From an uncultured Bdellovibrionales bacterium (GTDB lineage: Bacteria > Bdellovibrionota > Bdellovibrionia > Bdellovibrionales > JAMPXM01), in NCBI GenBank assembly GCA_937927435.1, contig CALBDW010000154.1, positions 1 to 20,461 on the forward strand: a DNA stretch of 20,461 nt, read 5' to 3'. The notes under the pieces are model-generated. The model saw nothing but the letters and a program-made list of their open reading frames with translations. It was not told the origin of the DNA and searched no databases. Of this stretch, positions 14,238-20,461 are shown piece by piece; the first letter of the stretch is position 1; each line of letters starts with the position of its first letter. Made by a program: the position numbers and the translations under genes.

Positions 14238-15071
14238 ATGGGTCTGCGTATCACTACCAACGTTGCGGCGTTAAACGCTCAGAAGAACCTTGTGAACACG
14301 CAACGGGGAATGGAACGGAGCCTGGCTCGCATGAGCTCCGGCTACCGCATCAACCAAGCGGCTGACGACGCCGCCGGATTGGCCATCAGCGAAAACCTCA
14401 AAGGACAGATCCGCGGCTTGAGACAAGCCGCGCGGAACGCCAACGACGGTATTTCGCTCGTGCAAGTGGCCGAAGGCGGATTGAACGAGATTTCGAACAT
14501 GCTGATTCGCCTGCGTGAGCTAGCGGTGCAAGCGGCATCTGACACGATCGGCGACACCGAACGTAAGTTCCTCGATGTCGAGTACCAGCAGCTCAAGTCG
14601 GAGATTCAGCGTATCGCCGAAGTGACGTCGTTTAACGGGCGTGACCTGCTCAACGGCACTGGTGGAATTATCGATATTCAAGTCGGAACGCACAACGATC
14701 CGTTTGAAGATCGGATTTCATTCAATGCCTCCGCAGCGAACGCCGGACTCGAGGCACTCGGCCTGGTCGCCGAAAACGTCGCGACCAAGGAATCGGCGCA
14801 AGCGAGCATCGAAGTGGCCGACCGGGCGATCGTGTCGGTCAACGCGATCCGCGCGAACTTCGGCGCCATGCAAAACCGGCTGCAATCGACGATCTCGAAC
14901 CTTGCTATTGCCGACGAGAACCTCTCGGCCGCCAATAGCCGGATCCGCGATACCGACATCGCAGCCGAATCGTCCGAGCTGATCCGGAATAACATCCTGG
15001 CGCAAGCGGGAATTTCGGTCCTGGCTCAGGCGAACAATATCAGTCAAATGGCGCTCAAACTGCTCGGTTGA
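14238..15071 (+). CDS. Flagellin, short D0-D1 type (277 aa), second copy
   Basis: Paralog of the flagellin at 12656, similar along its whole length: MGLRITTNVAALNAQ, MSSGYRINQAADDAAGLAIS, RLRELAVQAASDTIG, FNGRDLLNG, NRLQSTISNLAIADENLSAANSRIRDTDIAAES and a normal C-terminus ISQMALKLLG. No variable outer domain and no cysteine. The differences lie mainly in the central segment (about 145-205) and the C-terminus. It has its own sigma-28-like promoter, an unusual duplicated ribosome site and a strong terminator, so the two subunits can be expressed at different levels; multi-flagellin filaments are common in related groups. Confidence 0.97.
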   Translation: MGLRITTNVAALNAQKNLVNTQRGMERSLARMSSGYRINQAADDAAGLAISENLKGQIRGLRQAARNANDGISLVQVAEGGLNEISNMLIRLRELAVQAASDTIGDTERKFLDVEYQQLKSEIQRIAEVTSFNGRDLLNGTGGIIDIQVGTHNDPFEDRISFNASAANAGLEALGLVAENVATKESAQASIEVADRAIVSVNAIRANFGAMQNRLQSTISNLAIADENLSAANSRIRDTDIAAESSELIRNNILAQAGISVLAQANNISQMALKLLG

Positions 15072-15079
15072 TGGTGTTG

Positions 15080-15110
15080 GCCCCGCGGTCTCCGCGGGGC
15101 TTTTCTTTTT
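15080..15110 (+). terminator. Strong intrinsic terminator of the second flagellin
   Basis: GCCCCGCGG (15080-15088), loop TCT, CCGCGGGGC (15092-15100), then TTTTCTTTTT. Nine perfect GC-rich pairs followed by a T-run, 9 nt after the flagellin stop. Confidence 0.95.
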
Positions 15111-15129
15111 CCTACTGCGGAGCTTCCTT

Positions 15130-15222
15130 ATGGTGTCGACATTGAGCGAATGGACTGGAGCCTTACTGACAGTCGCCTTAATCGGCGTCGCGGTCGCCGC
15201 AAGCCTAAACGGCTCCATTTAA
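15130..15222 (+). CDS. 30-residue predicted membrane peptide
   Basis: A short ORF with GGAG (15119-15122) 7 nt before the ATG. The product starts MVSTLSEWTG, then has one hydrophobic helix-length segment (about residues 11-25, ALLTVALIGVAVAAS) and ends LNGSI. It would be a single-pass inner-membrane microprotein. It lies just past the flagellin terminator, so it needs its own promoter, which I cannot identify, or relies on read-through. No family recognised. Good ribosome site and composition argue for it; size and lack of comparison argue for caution. Confidence 0.45.
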   Translation: MVSTLSEWTGALLTVALIGVAVAASLNGSI

Positions 15223-15264
15223 CGGCAACGCCGGCGGAGCAGTAACAATAAATGTCCCTCGTAA

Positions 15265-15297
15265 AGGCCTCAAAAGCGCCTCTTCCCTTTTTTATTC
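15265..15297 (+). terminator. Weak terminator-like element after the membrane peptide
   Basis: AGGC (15265-15268) can pair with GCCT (15278-15281) around an A-rich loop, with CCCTTTTTTATT shortly after. The stem is short and the T-run is several bases away, so this is tentative. Confidence 0.25.
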
Positions 15298-15317
15298 CAA
15301 GTTCGCGCTTCTAAGGA

Positions 15318-15335
15318 CTGGCACCGCAATTGAAT
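15318..15335 (+). promoter_or_regulatory. Imperfect sigma-54-like element
   Basis: CTGGCACCGCAATTGAAT matches the -24 half of the sigma-54 consensus (CTGGCAC) and the TTG of the -12 half at correct spacing, but the invariant C of the -12 GC is A. It lies about 50 bp before the exported protein at 15383. The missing C makes function uncertain. Confidence 0.3.
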
Positions 15336-15382
15336 CCTTTCGGTCTCCGGCGGGCTGGTGCCCGAAACCATAGGAGGGTTCA

Positions 15383-16057
15383 ATGCGAATTCTAAGCCGG
15401 GTCGTACTCGCTTTCGTCGCGCTCCTCTCTTCCGTCCCTGCTTTCGCGGCCGATTACACGAAAGCGCTCGTAAAGACGGAAGAACCCATCGTTCTAAAAG
15501 GGGCCGACGGTTCGGTATTGGCCTTGAATAACGGACCGGCCTCTCTTTCGGTTCGAAATTACGGATTCTTTTACGGCGACGGAGAAATCATCGTAACGAC
15601 GGCCGAAGGCTCGGTACGGATCGTGATTCCCCGCTCTTCTTTCCAGAAACGTTGGCAGTTCGAAGCCGACGCGAACGTCACCGGGCAAGCCGTGCACATC
15701 CGAGGTTGGAATTCGAGCCGCGTTTTCGTCGAGGAACCGCGTGAAGTCGTCGCCGGTTGCGTCGTAAATTCTTACCCGAACCTGAATACCCCGGATAACG
15801 TGAAAATCCGTCTGGAAGGCGAAGATTTTCTCAAAACCTATATCCCGACGCGACCGAACTTCTGCAAGAACTACGACCCAAACCAATTGTGTCTCGGCAC
15901 ACAACGCGTATTGAAACAAGCGAAAGTCACGACCGAACTTTACGTCGTCGAGTTTCTCGATCCCGTTGACGGCCGCTTGATCGGACGGATCGAGGCGGAA
16001 AGCGAAATTCCCCTCGTCAACGACAAGGTCATCAAAGAACTAAGCCCGTGTAGCTGA
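15383..16057 (+). CDS. Secreted hypothetical protein (224 aa)
   Basis: AGGAGG (15372-15377) is 5 nt before the ATG, and a 5-bp hairpin CGGGC-TGGT-GCCCG (15351-15364) lies just upstream. A Sec signal peptide (MRILSRVVLAFVALLSSVPAFA) is followed by a beta-rich mature domain starting near ADYTKAL. Cysteines at 126, 161, 170 and 223 could make two disulfides. The segment 55-82 (SVRNYGFFYGDGEIIVTTAEGSVRIVI) suggests beta-hairpins. No family recognised and no membrane anchor, so a periplasmic or secreted place is likely. A sigma-54-like element upstream hints at regulation. Confidence 0.85.
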   Translation: MRILSRVVLAFVALLSSVPAFAADYTKALVKTEEPIVLKGADGSVLALNNGPASLSVRNYGFFYGDGEIIVTTAEGSVRIVIPRSSFQKRWQFEADANVTGQAVHIRGWNSSRVFVEEPREVVAGCVVNSYPNLNTPDNVKIRLEGEDFLKTYIPTRPNFCKNYDPNQLCLGTQRVLKQAKVTTELYVVEFLDPVDGRLIGRIEAESEIPLVNDKVIKELSPCS

Positions 16058-16064
16058 GCCTCAC

Positions 16065-17753
16065 TCATTTCTTGATGTAGTTGTAAAACGCCACAAGCCC
16101 CAGAAGACCGGCGAGCGCGTACCCGATAGCGCTCGCCACCGGGATCTCGAAGACCGTCGGGCCCTGCGGAAGGAACATAAGTCCTGACGCACTCACGATG
16201 AGCGCGCCGATGATAAGCCCCAGAAAAATGATGTTCGACGACGTCTCGACGGAACGTTTGAGTTCTTCAAGTTCAACAAGGCTCAAACGGAACGCGAAGT
16301 CCGGGTGGTTCACTTTGCGCATGAACTGGCGGAGTTGCCGAGGCATCGACTTGAAGAAGATCGCTGAGTCACGGCCGAATTGTGAGATGTCTTCCCGAAT
16401 CCGCTCGGGCGCATATTTGGCCTTCATCAGCTCTTCGGCGAACTCCAACGCATGATCGAGAAGGTTGAAATCGGGCAAGATCATGCGTCCCATTCCCTCG
16501 ACGGTGACGATCGACTTAAAGAAGAGAATGAGTTCCGACGGAAGCACGAGCTGGTATCTTGCTGCAACCGCCGTTGACTCCATCAGAAGCCGCCCGAGGT
16601 TGACGTTCTTCATAGTTAAACCGAAGTAAGGCGCCAAGATATCCTGCAGGTCTTTGGCGAACCGGTCGATATCGACGCGATCGCTGTAAGGCGCGACTTC
16701 GACGTATTCGCACGCCAAACGTTCGTAATCTTCCGTATAAAGGGCGATGAACATGCTCGCGATTGCGTCCTGCACCCGCCGGTTCAAACGCCCGACGATG
16801 CCGAAATCGATGAGCCCGATGCGGTTATCAGGCAAGATAAAGATATTCCCGGCGTGGAGGTCACCGTGAAAGAAGCCGTCTTTGAAGACCATTTTAAAAT
16901 AGCAGCGCAAGCCCGCTTGCATGACGGCTTTCCGGTCGATGCCTTCCTGCTCGAGCGCCGCCTTTTGGCTCAAAGGAATGCCTTGTAACGCCTCGAGCAC
17001 GAGAACCTTACGCCCCGAATACTCGAGATAAACGCGCGGAATTTTAACGTTCGGATCGTTCTTAAAATTCTCCTGGAACCGTCGGATGTTATTAGCTTCC
17101 ACCGCGAAGTTCATTTCCAAAGACAGGGCTTTATAGAACTCATCGACGATGCCGACGGGATTGAATGGCCGCGCCTCGGGAAGGTACTTTTGCACGAGCT
17201 CGGCGAGATAAAAAAGAATGCTGACGTCCGTTTTAATGATTTCCGCAATGCCCGGCCGTTGCACTTTGACGACTACTTCGGTGCCGTCCACGAGCCGCGC
17301 CCGATGAACCTGCGCGATGCTGGCCGCCGCAAGCGGTTCCGGATCAATTTCGCTGAATATCTCATCTCTGGTTTTTTGGACGTTCTCTCGGAAGTGCCTG
17401 TCGAGAACGCCTTTGATTTCTTCAAACGGCAACAACGCCACTTGGTCGTGCAGCTTTTTGAACTCTTCAACGAAGTCGAGCGGAATGAGATCGGGACGCG
17501 TAGCGAGAACTTGACCGAGTTTAACGAACGCCGGTCCCAGCTCCTCGAACGCCATACGCATCCGCTCGGCCGGCGTGTATTTTTCGATATCCGGTTTGGC
17601 GAACCGCTCTAAGAGAAAGCGTCCAAGCCTAATTTTTTCGGCGACGTTTCGAAACCCGTACTTTGCGAGCACGCCGACGATTGTTCGAAGCCGAGCGGCG
17701 TTTTTCAGCGTCACGACCCTTCCTCTTCTGCTGACTACGACCCTCGCGCCCAT
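16065..17753 (-). CDS. ubiB: UbiB/ABC1/AarF-family atypical kinase
   Basis: Membrane-associated kinase-like ATPase of the family that supports ubiquinone biosynthesis. Family motifs are all present (counted from ATG 17753): KxGQ in AFVKLGQVLATRPDLIP (K78, Q81), the Ala-rich loop LAAASIAQVHRA, Lys163 in VVKVQRPG, HGDLHAGNI (296-304, Asp298) and DFG (316-318). Two C-terminal membrane helices (about 513-536 and 540-558) match UbiB. The ATG at 17753 has GAGG 7 nt upstream; an in-frame GTG at 17714 also has a good AGAGGAAGG and would begin nearer the usual family N-terminus (549 aa). Either start overlaps the rnr 3' end, by 125 or 86 bp, implying translational coupling. Other quinone genes are not in view, so the exact role rests on family membership. 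Confidence 0.93.
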   Translation of the reverse strand: MGARVVVSRRGRVVTLKNAARLRTIVGVLAKYGFRNVAEKIRLGRFLLERFAKPDIEKYTPAERMRMAFEELGPAFVKLGQVLATRPDLIPLDFVEEFKKLHDQVALLPFEEIKGVLDRHFRENVQKTRDEIFSEIDPEPLAAASIAQVHRARLVDGTEVVVKVQRPGIAEIIKTDVSILFYLAELVQKYLPEARPFNPVGIVDEFYKALSLEMNFAVEANNIRRFQENFKNDPNVKIPRVYLEYSGRKVLVLEALQGIPLSQKAALEQEGIDRKAVMQAGLRCYFKMVFKDGFFHGDLHAGNIFILPDNRIGLIDFGIVGRLNRRVQDAIASMFIALYTEDYERLACEYVEVAPYSDRVDIDRFAKDLQDILAPYFGLTMKNVNLGRLLMESTAVAARYQLVLPSELILFFKSIVTVEGMGRMILPDFNLLDHALEFAEELMKAKYAPERIREDISQFGRDSAIFFKSMPRQLRQFMRKVNHPDFAFRLSLVELEELKRSVETSSNIIFLGLIIGALIVSASGLMFLPQGPTVFEIPVASAIGYALAGLLGLVAFYNYIKK

Positions 17754-20175
17754 TCTTTTTCCTCACTCGCTTAGGTTTCTCTTCGAATTCCTCGTCGTCA
17801 TATTCGTCGGCTTCAGTCGCGACCGAAGGTTCCGTGGCGAGCTCAAAATCGACATGCCCGAGATTAGGATCAGCGTCCACCACCCTCACACGGACAGAAT
17901 CGCCGATCGAATACCGGACTCCCCGGCGCGTTCCAATTAAGCGCAGATTTTCTTCGTCAAAGACAAACCGGTCGTTGCCGAGGTTTTCAAGACGAATCAG
18001 CCCGTCGACATCGTACTGCCTGAGCAGAACGAAAATTCCGAACTTCGTAACCGAACTCACGATGCCGTCGAACTCTTCGCCGATAAAGCGTCGAATGAAC
18101 CGCGCTTTTTTTATCGCGATAAGCTGGCGCTCCGTCTTCGTCGACCGCTGCTCGCAGGCGCTCAAGTACGCGGTGGCGCTTGCCAACTCTTCCTCGTCCA
18201 TCTGCATGGAACGATACCGCGGGTAAAGCTGGCTCTTGATCAAGCGGTGGGCGATCAAATCCGGGTAACGCCGGATCGGCGATGTGAAATGGGTGTAATG
18301 CGTGAAGCCCAAGCCAAAGTGGCCGATATTGACCTGGGAATAATGCGCTTGGCGCATGGTCCGCAGCGTGAGGATGTGGAGGATTTGCGCTTCCGGCCGC
18401 CCTTCCATCGCCTGCAGCGCTTTGGAAATCTTCTTCTGCAGGTTCGAGCCCATGATCGAGCGATGGCCGCCGAGGTTCCACAAATACCGCTGCAAAGCAC
18501 GGAGATCATCCGGGTCAGGTTCTTCGTGAACACGGTAGACGCCCGGAATCGCGGCATTATCGAGGAACCGAGCGGTCGCGATATTGGTCACCAGCATCAG
18601 TTCTTCAATCAGCCGGTGCGCGAAGAGGCGTTCGGCCCGAATGATATCGATCGTCTCGCCGACCGAATCGACCACCACCTGGGTCTCGGGAATTTCGAGA
18701 TCCAATGAACCTTCGCGGAACCGCTTCTGCATGAGAATTTTCGCCAAGTCCGCGGCGCGAAGGATGTTCTCCACGACCCCCGGCTTTTCCTCGAGCCATT
18801 GGGGAGGAGCGCCGTCGATCACTTCTTGCGCTTCCCCGTAAGTCACCCGAGCACGTGAGCGGATGACAGCTTCGAAAAACCGGTAACTTTCGAGCTCACC
18901 CGTGTAGCTGATGTACATTTCGCAGGCGAAACTCAAACGGTCCACATCGGGCTTGAGCGAGCAGAGTTCGTTGGAAAGCTCTTCCGGCAACATCGGAACG
19001 ACGTAGTTAGGGAAATACGTGCTCGTTCCGCGTTCATACGCTTCTTGGTCGAGCTTGGTTCCCGGCTTCACGTAGTGGCTCACGTCCGCGATGGCGACGA
19101 TGAGATGAAAACCTTTCCGCGTCGTCTCGACGAAAATGGCATCGTCGAAGTCCCGCGCCGTCGCTCCGTCGATCGTAATAATTGGTAGATGGGTAAGGTC
19201 TTCGCGGCCTTTCTTTTCCTCTTCGGTCACCTCTAAACCGACGCGCCGCGCTTCCGCCAAGGCCGTCGCCGAAAACTCGTGCGGAATGCCCGCCTCGTGG
19301 ATCACGCGGATGACGTCGTTTCGCGGATCATCAGCGTTGCTGATCAAACTGACCACGCGCCCGACAAATTCGTGTTTCTCGTCGGGGTACTGAACGATTT
19401 CTGCGACCACGAGGTCGCCTTCTTGCGCTCCCATCGAGTCTTTCGACGCAATCCTGAGGTCAGCCCCCCATCCGCGCCCCTCATCCAAGATGACGCCGTA
19501 TTTTTTGTCGACGGGAAGATACCGGCCCACGATACGGGTGTGGCCGCGCGAGATCACCTTGAGGATTTCGCCGGCCAACCGGTCCCCGTTTTTCTTATTT
19601 CCCGTTTTCGGCTTGTACACCCGAACTAAGACGCGGTCGTTGGTCATGATCCCAACCATCGAGTGGCGGGAAATATAAACATCGGGGTGTTCGGGATTGT
19701 TGGGAATCAAGAAACCGAATCCATCGGGATGGCGTTTGACGATCCCTTCGACCACGGCCTCGCCTTTGAAGGTTTGGGGAGTATCTACCCCCAAGGCCGA
19801 CGCCGTTACGATCCGCTCCTTCGGCCACCGGAAATCCGACCGCGTATGAAGCTCGGCCGGGCTCAAACTCCCGTCTCCGGTTCTCCCTTTAGCCTGAACC
19901 GCCGTCTCACGTTCCTTTTTGGTGTCCGGCGGAGGCTGGAAGGTCATGGTGTAGGTCAGTTTGGGAGGAAGCGGGGGCTCAGCCGGGCCCTTTGTCTCCG
20001 GTTTTTTGTTGCGTTGAGTTATCTCTGACCCGGATCGCGTGAAACGCGCCGCCAAGCCTCCGGAAGCCGGGCGCGTTTTCCCCGCCGTAGCGATGACGTC
20101 GCGTAGGCTTCGAGCGTTTTTAATTTGTCGTTTAGACTTGGAGTTTCCCTTGGAGCGCGCAGTTTTTTTCTTCAT
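17629..20175 (-). CDS. rnr: Ribonuclease R
   Basis: Processive 3'-5' exoribonuclease of the RNase II/R family that degrades structured RNA. The 848-residue product has a long, low-complexity, Lys/Pro-rich N-terminal region (1-110), cold-shock domains (about 136-270), the RNB catalytic domain with TIDGATARDFDDAIFVE (Asp336, Asp342, Asp344, Asp345, matching the four metal-binding Asp of E. coli RNase R), HFTSPIRRYPDL, an S1 domain (about 715-795) and a Lys/Arg-rich tail (about 800-848). The E. coli-type N-terminal helix-turn-helix is not visible. No clear ribosome site precedes the ATG, but it is the first start in the frame and gives a coherent basic N-terminus. The last ~41 codons overlap ubiB in another frame. 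Confidence 0.97.
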   Translation of the reverse strand: MKKKTARSKGNSKSKRQIKNARSLRDVIATAGKTRPASGGLAARFTRSGSEITQRNKKPETKGPAEPPLPPKLTYTMTFQPPPDTKKERETAVQAKGRTGDGSLSPAELHTRSDFRWPKERIVTASALGVDTPQTFKGEAVVEGIVKRHPDGFGFLIPNNPEHPDVYISRHSMVGIMTNDRVLVRVYKPKTGNKKNGDRLAGEILKVISRGHTRIVGRYLPVDKKYGVILDEGRGWGADLRIASKDSMGAQEGDLVVAEIVQYPDEKHEFVGRVVSLISNADDPRNDVIRVIHEAGIPHEFSATALAEARRVGLEVTEEEKKGREDLTHLPIITIDGATARDFDDAIFVETTRKGFHLIVAIADVSHYVKPGTKLDQEAYERGTSTYFPNYVVPMLPEELSNELCSLKPDVDRLSFACEMYISYTGELESYRFFEAVIRSRARVTYGEAQEVIDGAPPQWLEEKPGVVENILRAADLAKILMQKRFREGSLDLEIPETQVVVDSVGETIDIIRAERLFAHRLIEELMLVTNIATARFLDNAAIPGVYRVHEEPDPDDLRALQRYLWNLGGHRSIMGSNLQKKISKALQAMEGRPEAQILHILTLRTMRQAHYSQVNIGHFGLGFTHYTHFTSPIRRYPDLIAHRLIKSQLYPRYRSMQMDEEELASATAYLSACEQRSTKTERQLIAIKKARFIRRFIGEEFDGIVSSVTKFGIFVLLRQYDVDGLIRLENLGNDRFVFDEENLRLIGTRRGVRYSIGDSVRVRVVDADPNLGHVDFELATEPSVATEADEYDDEEFEEKPKRVRKKNGREGRSQQKRKGRDAEKRRSASNNRRRARKVRVSKRRRKN

Positions 20176-20255
20176 CTAATGGCGAGGCTAACACGGCCCC
20201 CTAAACCTTACAATGAGTGAGAACGGCCGAATCCATCGGCGCGTACGGCGAATTG

Positions 20256-20284
20256 TTGATTTTCACCCCCGGTTCCGTTAGCTT
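20256..20284 (+). promoter_or_regulatory. Candidate tRNA promoter
   Basis: TTGATT (20256-20261), a 17-bp spacer and TAGCTT (20279-20284) would start transcription about 15 nt before the tRNA. Both hexamers are imperfect (4/6 and 3/6). Confidence 0.35.
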
Positions 20285-20306
20285 AACGACTCTCGCATCA
20301 ACTTTC

Positions 20307-20393
20307 GCGGCTGTGGCGGAACTGGTAGACGCGTAAGATTCAGGTTCTTATGCCCGCAAGGGCGTGGAGGTTCAAGTCCTCTCAGCCGCACCA
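20307..20393 (+). tRNA. tRNA-Leu (anticodon CAG)
   Basis: 87 nt including an encoded CCA. Acceptor stem GCGGCTG (20307-20313) pairs with CAGCCGC (20383-20389). The anticodon arm TAAGA/TCTTA holds loop TTCAGGT with CAG at 20341-20343, reading CUG codons. A long variable arm (GCCCGCAAGGGC) marks it as class II, and TTCAAGT forms the T-loop. All features agree with tRNA-Leu. Confidence 0.97.
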
Positions 20394-20406
20394 TTCGAAC
20401 CCGGCT

Positions 20407-20461
20407 CTGGATCTCCGCACTTAACAGGGGCAGTCGAACTTTTCCTGGATCTCCGCACTTA
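20407..20461 (+). repeat. 17-bp direct repeat downstream of tRNA-Leu, cut by the window edge
   Basis: CTGGATCTCCGCACTTA occurs at 20407-20423 and again at 20445-20461, separated by 21 bp of unrelated sequence. The second copy ends on the last base of the window, so the repeat may be longer or have more copies beyond it. It begins 13 bp after the tRNA 3' end. Confidence 0.85.

Noticed and set aside
20407..20461. CRISPR array
   Set aside because: Only two 17-bp copies with a 21-bp spacer are visible and no cas gene is present; repeat and spacer are too short.

Overview
The window reads as an ordinary, densely coded chromosomal segment of a flagellated, Gram-negative (diderm) bacterium of moderately high GC. 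Evidence for this is several signal-peptide proteins, a predicted outer-membrane beta-barrel, lipoproteins, two flagellins with sigma-28-type promoters, and an NtrC-type sigma-54 activator. The mix of two-component genes, many small exported hypotheticals and a mitochondrial-type (ACAA2-like) thiolase would fit a Bdellovibrionota or former deltaproteobacterial lineage. That placement is inference only.

Layout. 1-3371: a 5'-truncated sensor histidine kinase and an NtrC-family response regulator, both forward. 3390-4197: a hairpin, a perfect 15-bp palindrome, a GG-N10-GC sigma-54 promoter and a small exported protein; together they look like a target of the regulator next door. 4366-5874: a tiny secreted Cys-containing protein that meets purD stop to stop. 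5875-8629: a divergent promoter region, then a co-directional cluster of thiolase, a catalytically degenerate SDR and a lipoprotein. 8638-11020 (reverse): an outer-membrane barrel protein, a small lipoprotein with a clear intrinsic terminator, and an HD-domain phosphohydrolase. 11162-12497: thyA-folA operon. 12540-15110: two separately promoted short flagellin genes separated by 733 bp of highly structured DNA; the second is preceded by a four-codon upstream ORF embedded in a duplicated Shine-Dalgarno sequence and ends in a strong terminator. 15130-16057: a 30-residue predicted membrane peptide and a secreted hypothetical. 16065-20175 (reverse): rnr (RNase R) overlapping ubiB by 125 bp. 20307-20393: tRNA-Leu(CAG), followed by a 17-bp direct repeat whose second copy ends exactly at the window edge.

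How the parts work together. The kinase and regulator probably form one phosphorelay driving sigma-54 transcription. thyA and folA form the dTMP/tetrahydrofolate cycle, with a possible nucleotide phosphohydrolase transcribed divergently. The flagellins form the filament. I see no mobile element, CRISPR array, toxin system or biosynthetic cluster. The most novel points are regulatory: the sigma-54 circuit at 3454-3556, the flagellin leader at 14207-14240, and the structured inter-flagellin spacer. The degenerate SDR and the 30-aa peptide are the most novel protein-level points.
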